Positions 18,967-28,173 of a stretch of 64,000 bases of DNA are shown in pieces. Source of the stretch: Polaribacter sp. MED152. Its GTDB lineage: Bacteria > Bacteroidota > Bacteroidia > Flavobacteriales > Flavobacteriaceae. Position numbers and translations under genes: made by a program. The notes under the pieces are model-generated. The model worked only from the letters and a program-made list of their open reading frames with translations. It had not been told where the DNA came from and searched no databases. Within the stretch, counting starts at the first letter, position 1; every line of letters begins with the position of its first letter. The DNA is taken from positions 1,374,501-1,438,500 of the forward strand of contig NC_020830.1 in the NCBI RefSeq assembly GCF_000152945.2, written 5' to 3'.

Positions 18967-19014
18967 CATCAATTAAATTCAAAACAGAGTGATTATCAAT
19001 CTTATTTTAGATAA

Positions 19015-19033
19015 ACCCTATAGATTTAGTAGA
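19015..19033 (-). promoter_or_regulatory. Second copy of the sulfate operon operator motif
   Basis: The minus strand reads TCTACTAAAT-CTA-TAGGGT; operator 1 reads TCTACTAAAT-AGG-TAGGGT. Same orientation, start-to-start spacing 80 bp. The dyad symmetry is weaker than in copy 1. Two sites flanking the -7 box suggest cooperative or looping control. Confidence 0.45.
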
Positions 19034-19119
19034 TTAATAAAAATAATCAAACTTATTTAAGAATATATCAGTTGAAATTTTGTTTAGATTAAAATAATTA
19101 GAAGAAAAGTAGAAATAAA

Positions 19120-20352
19120 CTAAAAAGTTTTACCCAATGTAAACTGAATAGGTATAGCAACACCGGCATTTCTAGTAAAAATGTTACCATTTGAATAATG
19201 CATAATTCTTAACTCGAAGTTATAAGCTCTCTCTTTTCCGAAGAAAACTCCAAAACCCATGGTATCTTGATAGGTAATTTTTGGGCCTGTTTCAAAACCA
19301 TCTATATCCTGTTTAGATATAAAAGCTGGACCAATAATTGAATAATTTGTATAAAAATCATAGTTTTTGTTTCTATATAAATAAAAACGAAGTACAGGAA
19401 AAATAGAGAAAGCAAACACATCTGATTTGCCTTGCTGAGATTGAAAATAAGTTGCACTTACACCCCAATCTAATGAAAAAATCTTTTCAGATCTATATAT
19501 CAATCTTTGATAAGTTAATGAAAAAGCATGTTGTGCTTTTACATCACCCAACCAAAAAACAGGAATTCCAAAACTCTCGAAATTACCGACTTTAACATTC
19601 ATCGAAAAAAACTCGTTCATACCAAAGCCTAAAGCTCCTGTTCCATAACTGACCTGAAAGATATTTTTTGGAAAAAAATATTCGTTGTTCGCATATTCTT
19701 CTGCAGTTTTATCATCTACTTGCTGTAAATGGTATTCAAAGCCTAGCGATGCTTGTGATATAGAAGGTTGATTGTATTTATCTGACTTGGGCATAAATGT
19801 ACCATTTGCAGACAATCGCCATCTGTTAGACAACCAATACTGCAAACCAAATCCGTAGAGAAAACTTGCAAAATGTGCATCTTCGTAAATCACCTGTTCA
19901 TTAATAGAAAAACCAATTCTTGTAACATTTGCAATACCTGCCTCTGCATAAACAGACATTTTATCTGTTAAGTTAAAGTCTTTTTTTAAAGATAAACTCC
20001 AGGCATTAATCCAAACACTTCTATCATAACCAATATTGTTTACATTATCGTATTTGAACCAAGAAGCTGGTCTTATAACTCCAAATTGTGCAGATAAATT
20101 ATTTTTTATTTTATAACCCAATAACATTCTACCTGAAAACCTGTTTTTACTAAAGGTTTCAGTTTCAAATCCGTCTATTAAATTGTCATTAGAAAAAGGA
20201 TAAAAAATAGCTCCAAAATTGATGCTGTAATATGATTTGGCTAAGAACTCTGTAAATTTGGTTTTCTCTGTATTTTCTTCTTGAGAAAATCCTTGATTCA
20301 TTGAAAAAATCAACAATGTAGCTAATACAATTTGTTGCCATTTAATATTCAT
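19120..20352 (-). CDS. Two-part outer-membrane beta-barrel protein with PagL-like lipid A deacylase end
   Basis: A 410-residue exported protein with a signal peptide ending near residue 23 (NQGFSQ). Residues about 30-215 form one outer-membrane barrel-like region. Residues about 230-410 look like acyloxyacyl hydrolase/PagL, with the HYSNGN motif (H-x-S-N, catalytic His and Ser of lipid A 3-O-deacylases). It ends in Phe, as outer-membrane barrels do. It would act on lipid A acyl chains in the outer membrane. It starts immediately after the rrf2 stop and so is probably cotranscribed with that regulator. The acyl-hydrolase assignment rests mainly on the motif. Confidence 0.65.
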   Translation of the reverse strand: MNIKWQQIVLATLLIFSMNQGFSQEENTEKTKFTEFLAKSYYSINFGAIFYPFSNDNLIDGFETETFSKNRFSGRMLLGYKIKNNLSAQFGVIRPASWFKYDNVNNIGYDRSVWINAWSLSLKKDFNLTDKMSVYAEAGIANVTRIGFSINEQVIYEDAHFASFLYGFGLQYWLSNRWRLSANGTFMPKSDKYNQPSISQASLGFEYHLQQVDDKTAEEYANNEYFFPKNIFQVSYGTGALGFGMNEFFSMNVKVGNFESFGIPVFWLGDVKAQHAFSLTYQRLIYRSEKIFSLDWGVSATYFQSQQGKSDVFAFSIFPVLRFYLYRNKNYDFYTNYSIIGPAFISKQDIDGFETGPKITYQDTMGFGVFFGKERAYNFELRIMHYSNGNIFTRNAGVAIPIQFTLGKTF

Positions 20353-20781
20353 CTATTCTTGATTAGATGCATTAATGGTTAAATCTGCTAAAGTCGTGTT
20401 TCTAAAAATTTGAAGGGTATTGTCTCTAACTTGAATCATTAACTTATGCACAGCACAGGCATTTTCATCTGGACAATCATCGCACTTTTCATAGAAATTT
20501 AAACTCACACAAGGCACCATAGAAATTGGCCCCTCTAAAATTCTCATAATCGTTGTCATTAGAATTTCGTCTGGTTTTTTAAGCAGGTAATATCCACCTC
20601 CCTTTCCTTTTTTAGAACCTAACAAACCGTTTTTACGAAGGGTAAGTAAAATACTTTCTAGAAACTTTAATGAAATATTTTCACTTTTAGAAATTGTAGC
20701 AATAGCAATAGGCATTTTATGCTCTTGTTTTGCTAAATAAGTAAGCGCTTTAATTCCGTATTTTGTTTTTTTAGAAAGCAT
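20353..20781 (-). CDS. Rrf2 family transcriptional regulator with four cysteines
   Basis: A 142-residue Rrf2 regulator: winged-helix N-terminus (MLSKKTKYGIKALTYLA), wing GSKKGKGGGYYL, then a cysteine cluster Cys91-x8-Cys100-x2-Cys103-x5-Cys109. This resembles cluster-sensing members (IscR, NsrR, RirA) rather than CymR, which lacks such cysteines. It lies in an operon with the PagL-like gene and just upstream of the sulfate operon, whose promoter carries repeated dyads. Control of sulfate assimilation in response to Fe-S, sulfide or cysteine status is a reasonable inference. Confidence 0.9.
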   Translation of the reverse strand: MLSKKTKYGIKALTYLAKQEHKMPIAIATISKSENISLKFLESILLTLRKNGLLGSKKGKGGGYYLLKKPDEILMTTIMRILEGPISMVPCVSLNFYEKCDDCPDENACAVHKLMIQVRDNTLQIFRNTTLADLTINASNQE

Positions 20782-20810
20782 GAATCTAAAGTAAACAAAT
20801 TCTAGCTAAC

Positions 20811-22022
20811 CTAGTTTGTTGTATGCGATTTTTCTATTTGATAAAATGTAGCTTGAGCATAATCTGTTGCAGCACCTGAATTATTTACATGATATAAACC
20901 TGCCTTAAAATATTGGTATTGACCAGTTTGATCAAAACCACTATTAGACATATCTACAGTTTCTACAACATCTGGTTTTCCTTCTCTAGAAATGGTAACT
21001 GTAAGTGTATTATTAACAGTTTTAATTTGATAAGAAAATTTTTCATCTAAAGGGATACCATCTGTTGGGTTGGCTGCTGAATTGCTTCTAGAACCAATCA
21101 TATCATACCATTGTTCGCTACCAAAACCATCTCTAGGTTCATGAGCAAAATAAATAGCGCCTAAAGTGTTATTTGGTAATTTTCTGTAGTATAATCTTAC
21201 AGGTTCATCATCATTGGCATGAATTTGCCCTATAATTACTCTACCTACATGACTTGAACTACCTGTTGTTGTAACATGATTTACAGCTAAAGTTACATTC
21301 ATTTCTCCATCAAAACCAGCTGCAGCATTTTTATCTGAAGTTGGTGATGAACCAAAAACCCAATTATTTTTATTTACGCCTTGAGTAGGAATGCTAGTGT
21401 CTGTACCTCTTAGCATTTCTCTCAATTCAACTCTAGTATAACTTGTATTAGCGGAAGTTTTAAAACCTTCTACTGGACATTTAAAAACCAGACCACCATC
21501 AGTACCTGTATAAAAATAATTATCATCTTCATAACCGCCATTAATTTCACTTACAGAAATAGTTTTAGAAAAACCACTTCCATTATTTTCTGGAGTATTC
21601 AACTTCCAAGTAGATAAATCGAAATTTTGAGCTGGAGTTTTGTTAGGATCTAAAACACCTCCATTATCCACCTTTGCTTCTTGAGTTATTGTAACATTTC
21701 TAGTTAAGTTACCACCAATAACTTTTATAGTTCCTGAACGTTCTTCGAAGTTTGGGTTGGATGCTGCTGTAATATTTACTGTACCATCATTTGTACCAAA
21801 CCTAGGAGAGATTGTAAGCCAATTTAAATCACTTTCTGTGTACCAATATAAATTGGCAGTAATTTCTAATGATTGTGATTCTTGATCTGCAGAAAATGTA
21901 TTTAAGGTAGAAACCGTTAGTTGATCTTGTGTAATAACTTCATCTATTGGTTCTGATGAACTACAAGATAAAAATGTAAAAAACACAATACTTAAAAGAC
22001 TTATTTTGAATACATATTTCAT
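20811..22022 (-). CDS. Alginate lyase lipoprotein, BACON + polysaccharide lyase family 7
   Basis: A lipoprotein of 403 residues from the preferred start (22022, MKYVFKISLL). Lipobox FLSC is followed by a BACON domain (WLTISPRFGTNDGTVNITAASNP, GTIKV), a linker, and a PL7 catalytic domain. The three PL7 signatures are present: RVELR (arginine cleft), QIHAND (QIH, uronate recognition) and YFKAGLYHV. It would cleave alginate by beta elimination at the cell surface. QIH is often linked to polyguluronate preference. An upstream ATG at 22061 is rejected because it lies in a 20-bp palindrome. No SusCD pair or other alginate genes are nearby. Confidence 0.9.
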   Translation of the reverse strand: MKYVFKISLLSIVFFTFLSCSSSEPIDEVITQDQLTVSTLNTFSADQESQSLEITANLYWYTESDLNWLTISPRFGTNDGTVNITAASNPNFEERSGTIKVIGGNLTRNVTITQEAKVDNGGVLDPNKTPAQNFDLSTWKLNTPENNGSGFSKTISVSEINGGYEDDNYFYTGTDGGLVFKCPVEGFKTSANTSYTRVELREMLRGTDTSIPTQGVNKNNWVFGSSPTSDKNAAAGFDGEMNVTLAVNHVTTTGSSSHVGRVIIGQIHANDDEPVRLYYRKLPNNTLGAIYFAHEPRDGFGSEQWYDMIGSRSNSAANPTDGIPLDEKFSYQIKTVNNTLTVTISREGKPDVVETVDMSNSGFDQTGQYQYFKAGLYHVNNSGAATDYAQATFYQIEKSHTTN

Positions 22023-22059
22023 AGAAATCAAGCTAAATTTTATTTTTTTATAAAAATAC

Positions 22060-22079
22060 AAAATTGGTTAACCAATTTT
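22060..22079. promoter_or_regulatory. 20-bp palindrome in front of the alginate lyase (candidate GntR/FadR-type operator)
   Basis: AAAATTGGTTAACCAATTTT is a perfect palindrome 37 bases upstream of the lyase start. Its core TTGGTTAACCAA resembles operators of the FadR branch of GntR regulators, such as the UxuR/ExuR sites of hexuronate genes (ATTGGTATACCAAT). It overlaps a -7-like CAATTTTG on the minus strand. Confidence 0.6.
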
Positions 22080-22122
22080 AATAATTAAATCTTAAAATTT
22101 GAATTTCTACATAATTGAATTT

Positions 22123-23295
22123 TTAATCCTCTAAAGCTTGAGCTAAATCTTCTATGATATCAACCACATTTTCTAAACCAACAGAAACTCGAACTAATCC
22201 ATTAGTAATACCAACTTCTAATCGATCTTCTTCTGACAAACGCCCATGTGTTGTAGAAGATGGATGCGTCACAATGGTTCTAGTATCTCCTAAATTTGCA
22301 GATAATGAACACATTTTTATTTTGTTTAAGAATTTTCTACCAGCTTCAATTCCGCCCTTAATTTCGAAAGCAACAATATTACCTCCTAATTTCATTTGTT
22401 GTTTAGCCACTTTAAACTGAGGATGAGATTCTAAAAAAGGATATTTTACCAAATCAACTTTAATATTATTCTCTAAAAACTCGGCCACCTTCAAAGCATT
22501 TTCACAATGTTTCTCTACTCTAATAGCTAAAGTTTCTAAACTTTTTGATAAAACCCAAGCATTAAATGGTGACATAGCTGGCCCAGAATTTCTGGCAAAT
22601 AAATAGATTTCACGAATCAAATCTTCTTTACCAACTGTTACTCCACCCAAAACTCTTCCTTGACCATCAATTAATTTGGTAGCCGAATGTATAACCAAAT
22701 CTGCACCAAATTTAATTGGTTGTTGTATATATGGTGTAGCAAAACAATTATCAACAATATAAATTAGATTGTGTTTTTTAGCGATGTTCCCTATCAATTC
22801 TAAATCTAAGATATCTATTGCAGGATTTGTAGGAGTTTCTACATACAAAATCTTAGTATTTTCTTGAATTAAACTCTCTACCAAAGCTACTTCATTAACC
22901 TTAAAGTAAGAGGTTTCAATATTCCATTTTGGCAAGTATTTGGTAAACATGCTATGTGTAGAGCCGAATACAGATCTACAAGATACAATATGATCGCCAG
23001 CATTTAGTAAGGCTGCAAATGTAGAGAAGATGGCAGACATACCTGTTGCAAAGGCATACCCACTTTCTGCACCTTCCATAGCTACAATTTTATTTACAAA
23101 TTCACTTGTATTCGGATTCGTAAATCGGCTATATAAATTACGCTGTTTTTCTTCTGCAAAAGATGCACGCATTTCTTCTGCATCATCAAAAACAAAACTT
23201 GAGGTTAAATATAAGGGTGTAGAATGTTCAGAAAACTGACTTCTTTCTGTCTGATTTCTGATGGCCTCTGTTTCAAAATTTTTCTTATTACTCAT
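22123..23295 (-). CDS. metZ: O-succinyl/O-acetylhomoserine sulfhydrylase-type PLP enzyme
   Basis: A 390-residue Cys/Met metabolism PLP enzyme. The cofactor lysine is in HSATKLIDGQGRVLGG; LYSRFTNPNTSEF and VETPTNPAIDI are family segments. The glycine-rich LGG and overall pattern resemble MetZ (sulfhydrylase) more than cystathionine gamma-synthase, but MetB activity cannot be excluded. Start 23295 (MSNKKNFETEA) is preferred over 23322. It is the third gene behind a SAM-I riboswitch, 47 bases after the fused metX-thrA gene, and would use the acyl-homoserine made by that protein. Confidence 0.85.
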   Translation of the reverse strand: MSNKKNFETEAIRNQTERSQFSEHSTPLYLTSSFVFDDAEEMRASFAEEKQRNLYSRFTNPNTSEFVNKIVAMEGAESGYAFATGMSAIFSTFAALLNAGDHIVSCRSVFGSTHSMFTKYLPKWNIETSYFKVNEVALVESLIQENTKILYVETPTNPAIDILDLELIGNIAKKHNLIYIVDNCFATPYIQQPIKFGADLVIHSATKLIDGQGRVLGGVTVGKEDLIREIYLFARNSGPAMSPFNAWVLSKSLETLAIRVEKHCENALKVAEFLENNIKVDLVKYPFLESHPQFKVAKQQMKLGGNIVAFEIKGGIEAGRKFLNKIKMCSLSANLGDTRTIVTHPSSTTHGRLSEEDRLEVGITNGLVRVSVGLENVVDIIEDLAQALED

Positions 23296-23342
23296 GCTGT
23301 ATTTTACGTTATTCTGAAACAAGTTCCGAATGACACATTGTG

Positions 23343-26300
23343 TTAATTATTATGTTTTGCTAATCTTAAAATATCACCAAAAACACCTCTTGCAGTTACA
23401 CTTGCTCCTGCTCCTGCTCCTTGAATTACAATGGGTTGCTCTCCATAAGATTCTGTATAAATTTCAAAAATGGCATCAGAACCTTTTAAAGAACCCAAAG
23501 GTGTACTTGTAGGTGTAGAAACTAATTTTACTTCTAAATTTCCTTTTTCTTTAGATAAATCTCCACTTAATTCTCCTATATATCTTAATACATGATGCTT
23601 TTCTTGATTGTCTTTTATAGCCTGATAATCTTCATTTAAAGCCTCTAATTGATTTAAGAATTCTTCAGACGAACCTTCTCTTAAGTTTTCTGGAATTAAA
23701 TTTTTAATGATAACTTCGTCCAATTCGTTTTCTAAATCTAATTCTCTAGCTAAAATCAATAATTTTCTAGCAACATCATTACCTCCTAAATCTTCTCTAG
23801 GATCTGGTTCTGTAAAGCCTTTGTCTATAGCTTCTTGTAAAACCTGTGAAAAAGGAACATCTTGCTCAGAAAAATTGTTGAATAGGTAACTCAAACTACC
23901 AGAAAAAACTCCTCTAATTTTGGTGATATTTTCTCCAGATTCATGCAGTAAACGAATGGTATCTATTAAAGGTAAACCTGCACCAACATTGGTTTCGTAT
24001 AAATATTGCTTTTTATATTCTTTTAATTTTGCTCTTACCTCTTTGTAAAACTCAAAAGATAATGTGTTGGCAATTTTATTACAAGAAACTAAATCAAAAC
24101 CTGCCTCTATTAAAGGTATATAATTACTAACAAAACTTTCACTTGCAGTATTATCAACAGCTATCAAATTTTCTAAATGATGTGTTTTTGCAAATTCTAT
24201 TATATTTTTTACAGATGCATTTTCATCACCTTGTTTTAATAAATCTTGTTTCCAATTTTTAGAAGCTCCATTTTTAGTTAACAACACTTTTTTAGAATTG
24301 GCAACAGCAAAAACATTCAATTGAATTTTACGTCTTTCTAAAACAGATTGAGTGTTTTCTATAATTTGATCTATTAAAGTACCACCAACCAAACCTTTAC
24401 CAAAAATAGCAATGTTTATTTTTTTGGTAACTCCAAAAACTTGACCATGAATTACATTTACAGCTTTGTACAGTTCTTCTTTCTTTACAACTAAACTTAC
24501 GTTCTTTCCAGAAACTGTATTGTTAAACAAAAGTGGAACAATTTGGTTTTTAATTAAAGCATTATAAGGATGATGAAATTCGCTTAAATCTTGCCCGATA
24601 ATAGAAATAACAGCAACTTTATTATTTACTGAAACTTGATTTACATCTTGTAAATTTAAATCATTCTCAAACTCTTTTTCTAAAGCTTCAACAGCCTCTT
24701 TGGCTTTGGCAGATTCTATAATTAAACCTATTCCTCTCTCTGATGAACCTTGAGCAATAATACTAACATTGATGTTTTTATCGCTCAAAGTTTTAAAAAT
24801 TCGAGCATCTATACCTACTTTACCCAATAAACCTCTACCTTCAAAATTAATCAGTGAAACATTATCTATAGTTGATATAGATTTAATTCCTTTTACAGAA
24901 GATTCTGATGTTATTAAAGTACCTTGATCATCCTTATTAAATGTATTTAAAATGCGTAGGTTGATATTCTTTTCAAGTAAAGGAATAATGGTTTTAGCAT
25001 GTAAAATATTAGCGCCAAAATTGGCTAATTCATTTGCTTCTGAATATGATAATTGCGCTATTTTCTTTGCATCAACAACAATATCTGGGTTGGCCGTAAA
25101 AATTCCATTTACATGAGTATAATTCTGTAACTCATCCGCATCTAAAAAATTGGCTAATAAAGCTGCTGTATAATTGCTGCCATTTCTTCCTAAAGTAGTT
25201 GTTTCTCCTTTTTGATTTGATGAAATAAAACCGGTAACAATATTTAAAGTAGCTTTATTATTTTTATAAAACTGAATCACGTTTTCTTTAGAAATAGCCT
25301 GAATAGGTTGTGCATTACCAAAGTTTTCATTGGTAATAATTAAAGCTCTTGCATCTACAGGATTAACAGAAACACCTTCTTTTTCTAATAAACTTGCCAA
25401 TAATTTTACCGACAATAATTCACCTTGAGCTAGCACCTCATCTTTAATTTTCTGGCTGAAATCTCCCAGTAAAAAAACCCCTTCAAAAATAGTTTCCAAC
25501 TTTGTAAATTCCTTAGATACATCAACTGAACTGTTAGGTTGTTGCTGGTATTTTTTAAAGTTCAAAAACTCGGTTTTATATTCTTTTTTATTTGCTGCTA
25601 AATCTAAAATAGATTCTAATTCGTTGGTAGAATTGCCTCTTGCAGAAGCAACAATTGTAAATTGCTCATTATTCTTATACTTTTCTAAAATAATATCAAT
25701 CGCATTTTTTAAACCTTTTCCGTTTGCTAAAGATTTGCCTCCAAACTTTATAACTTTCATCTTCTTTTCTTTGTAATCTTTATTAAAAATTGGTTCAATA
25801 ATTTTTTCTAATTGATTGTATTCTATTAAAAATGCATCATGGCCATGTACTGAGTTAATCTCATTATAAGTCACATTTTCTTTAGTTAAGGCCAATTTTT
25901 TATGCGTTTCTCTATTTTCTTCTGCCGTAAAAAACAAATCAGAATCAACACCAATGATGTGAATATTAGCCTCAATTTGATCTAAAATGGAAATATCTTT
26001 TTTACCACCAATAGTTACATCAATTGTTTTTAATAACTGATTCATTAATTTATAAGATGATAATTGATAACGTTCTTGCAGTTTTTTTCCATGATGCAAC
26101 AACCAACTTTCTACGTTAAAAATAGCAGAGTCTTCGTTTTTAGATCTGTGAAATCGTTCTTTAAAAGATTCTGGAGTTCTATAACATAACATTGCATGCA
26201 TTCTTGCATCATGCACAGGATTACTAGAATTTACCAAGAATTGTTCTTGAATTTGGCAATTTGCTATTAACCAATCTGTAGATTTCCAGTCTGTAGCAAT

Positions 26301-26744
26301 AGGTAAAAAATGTTGTGTTAAATATTTCTTCAAAACAACCATTTCCCAAGCAATTCCACCTCCTAAAGAACCACCAATTAAAGCAAATAATTGTGTTATT
26401 TTTAAGGCAGATAAGCCCAATAAAAATATTTTAGCAATATCTCTTGCAATAAAATCTTTGTAATTATCAATTAAAAATTCATCGAAACCATTACCTGGAA
26501 TATTAAAAGACAAAACAGTATAAACACTAGTATCTATGGCTTTTTCTTTCCCTACAATATCTTGCCACCAACCATTTTTACCTGCAACTTCACTATTACC
26601 TGTTAATGCATGATTGATTAAAACCACAGGAGCTGAGCCTAATTCTTTACCAAAAACTTGATAGCTCAAATTTAATTCAGGAATTATTACACCAGCTTCT
26701 GTGGTAAAATCTTTTATTTTGATATGTGATAATGGATGTTTCAA
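23343..26744 (-). CDS. Fused homoserine O-acetyltransferase - aspartokinase - homoserine dehydrogenase
   Basis: A 1133-residue three-activity protein. Residues 1-328 are a MetX-type alpha/beta hydrolase with nucleophile Ser126 in GGSLGGG, acid Asp267 or Asp269 in GVDSDLFF, and His302 in HGHDAFL. Residues 329-1133 match ThrA: aspartokinase start KVIKFGGKSLANGKG, ACT regulatory repeats (about 640-780), then homoserine dehydrogenase with GKGLVGGT and VGAGLPLI. The join (NKDYKEKKMKVIKF) is in frame; an internal ATG at 25760 could also give free ThrA. It would take aspartate to aspartyl phosphate, aspartate semialdehyde to homoserine, and homoserine to O-acetylhomoserine. It lies between metY and metZ in a riboswitch-led operon. 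Confidence 0.92.
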   Translation of the reverse strand: MKHPLSHIKIKDFTTEAGVIIPELNLSYQVFGKELGSAPVVLINHALTGNSEVAGKNGWWQDIVGKEKAIDTSVYTVLSFNIPGNGFDEFLIDNYKDFIARDIAKIFLLGLSALKITQLFALIGGSLGGGIAWEMVVLKKYLTQHFLPIATDWKSTDWLIANCQIQEQFLVNSSNPVHDARMHAMLCYRTPESFKERFHRSKNEDSAIFNVESWLLHHGKKLQERYQLSSYKLMNQLLKTIDVTIGGKKDISILDQIEANIHIIGVDSDLFFTAEENRETHKKLALTKENVTYNEINSVHGHDAFLIEYNQLEKIIEPIFNKDYKEKKMKVIKFGGKSLANGKGLKNAIDIILEKYKNNEQFTIVASARGNSTNELESILDLAANKKEYKTEFLNFKKYQQQPNSSVDVSKEFTKLETIFEGVFLLGDFSQKIKDEVLAQGELLSVKLLASLLEKEGVSVNPVDARALIITNENFGNAQPIQAISKENVIQFYKNNKATLNIVTGFISSNQKGETTTLGRNGSNYTAALLANFLDADELQNYTHVNGIFTANPDIVVDAKKIAQLSYSEANELANFGANILHAKTIIPLLEKNINLRILNTFNKDDQGTLITSESSVKGIKSISTIDNVSLINFEGRGLLGKVGIDARIFKTLSDKNINVSIIAQGSSERGIGLIIESAKAKEAVEALEKEFENDLNLQDVNQVSVNNKVAVISIIGQDLSEFHHPYNALIKNQIVPLLFNNTVSGKNVSLVVKKEELYKAVNVIHGQVFGVTKKINIAIFGKGLVGGTLIDQIIENTQSVLERRKIQLNVFAVANSKKVLLTKNGASKNWKQDLLKQGDENASVKNIIEFAKTHHLENLIAVDNTASESFVSNYIPLIEAGFDLVSCNKIANTLSFEFYKEVRAKLKEYKKQYLYETNVGAGLPLIDTIRLLHESGENITKIRGVFSGSLSYLFNNFSEQDVPFSQVLQEAIDKGFTEPDPREDLGGNDVARKLLILARELDLENELDEVIIKNLIPENLREGSSEEFLNQLEALNEDYQAIKDNQEKHHVLRYIGELSGDLSKEKGNLEVKLVSTPTSTPLGSLKGSDAIFEIYTESYGEQPIVIQGAGAGASVTARGVFGDILRLAKHNN

Positions 26745-26771
26745 TTATGGCCTTTTTTAATTTTTCAGGAT

Positions 26772-28046
26772 TTAAATTTCTGAAAAAGCTGCTTTTAAAT
26801 CTGCTTTTAAATCTTCTATATCTTCTATACCAACAGACAAACGAATTAAATCTTGAGAAACACCTGCTCCTTCTTGAGCAGCTTCATCTAACTGTTGATG
26901 CGTGGTACTTGCAGGATGAATAATTAAAGATTTAGTATCACCAATATTTGCTAATAAAGAGAACACTTTTGTTTTATCTGCAATAGTTTTTGCAGCTTCA
27001 TAACCTCCTTTATGACCAAAAGTTACAATTCCACTTTGACCTTTTGGTAAATATTTCTTAGCCAATTCATTGTACTTGTTACTTTCTAAACCAGGATAAT
27101 TTACCCAAGCTACTTCCTCTTGTTCCTCTAGCCATTTGGCTAAAGCCAAGGCATTTTCTGAATGCTGTTTAATTCTAACTGGTAAAGTTTCTAATCCTTG
27201 AATAATATTAAATGCGTTTGTTGGGCTTAAAGCTCCTCCAAAATCACGCAAACCTTCAAGAATTAATTTAAAAGTATAAGAGGCAGCACCTAAAACTTCG
27301 TGGTATTTTAAGCCATGATAACCTGCAGAAGGTTCTGTAAATTCTGGAAATTTACCATTTGCCCAGTTAAAAGTTCCTGCATCAATAATGGCACCACCTA
27401 AAGAGGTTCCTTGACCTCCAATATATTTTGTTAAAGAGTGAATTACAATATTTGCTCCGTGTTTAATAGGATTTAATAATGCTGGTGTAGCAACAGTATT
27501 ATCTACAATAAATGGCACTTCTGCTGCTTTAGAATGCTCTGCAATTGCTTCTAAATCTAAAACGTCTAACTTTGGGTTACCTAAAGATTCTACAAAAAAT
27601 GCTCTGGTATTTTCTTGAACTGCATCTGCAAAATTATCAGGATTAGAAGCATCTACAAATGTTGTTGTAATTCCAAATCTTGGTAAGGTTACATGTAGTA
27701 AATTAAATGTTCCTCCATACAAACTACTTGAAGCTACAATATGATCTCCTGCTTTTAAAAGGGTCAACAATCCTGTTGATATGGCAGATGTTCCAGAAGC
27801 AAAAACGACAGCTCCTATTCCGCCTTCTACAGCTGCTAAACGTTCTTGTAAAATTTGGTTTGTTGGGTTGTTTAATCTTGTGTAAATAAAACCTAATTCT
27901 GCTAAAGAGAATAAATTTGCTGCATGATCTGAATCATTAAAAACATAAGATGATGTTTGATAGATAGGAACTGCTCTTGCTCCTCCATTAGATTTTACAT
28001 CATGACCTGCGTGCAACGCATTTGTTGCTAATTTGTGAGTACTCAT
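26772..28046 (-). CDS. metY: O-acetylhomoserine sulfhydrylase
   Basis: A 424-residue PLP enzyme of the Cys/Met family with the longer MetY form (NALHAGHDVKSNGGARAVPIYQTSSYVF, PLP lysine in HSLTKYIGGQGTSLGG, and the insertion around SAGYHGLKYHEVLG). It makes homocysteine from O-acetylhomoserine and sulfide, the latter supplied by the sulfate operon nearby. First gene behind the second SAM-I riboswitch, with a 127-base spacer. A 5-bp pairing (28041-28045 with 28060-28064) touches its start codon. Confidence 0.95.
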   Translation of the reverse strand: MSTHKLATNALHAGHDVKSNGGARAVPIYQTSSYVFNDSDHAANLFSLAELGFIYTRLNNPTNQILQERLAAVEGGIGAVVFASGTSAISTGLLTLLKAGDHIVASSSLYGGTFNLLHVTLPRFGITTTFVDASNPDNFADAVQENTRAFFVESLGNPKLDVLDLEAIAEHSKAAEVPFIVDNTVATPALLNPIKHGANIVIHSLTKYIGGQGTSLGGAIIDAGTFNWANGKFPEFTEPSAGYHGLKYHEVLGAASYTFKLILEGLRDFGGALSPTNAFNIIQGLETLPVRIKQHSENALALAKWLEEQEEVAWVNYPGLESNKYNELAKKYLPKGQSGIVTFGHKGGYEAAKTIADKTKVFSLLANIGDTKSLIIHPASTTHQQLDEAAQEGAGVSQDLIRLSVGIEDIEDLKADLKAAFSEI

Positions 28047-28173
28047 TTTTCTATTTTTTTGAGTTAATAAATAATTAAAACAAAAGTCAAATGCATCAAC
28101 TTTAATTGATGTGTTTACCAGAAAAATGTTATTAAGAAAATAGAAAATTCAAGGAATTTGAAAATTCTCTTTT

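Noticed and set aside
22023..22061. Upstream start for the alginate lyase
   Set aside because: It would place the start inside a perfect palindrome and put 13 residues before a standard lipoprotein signal peptide.
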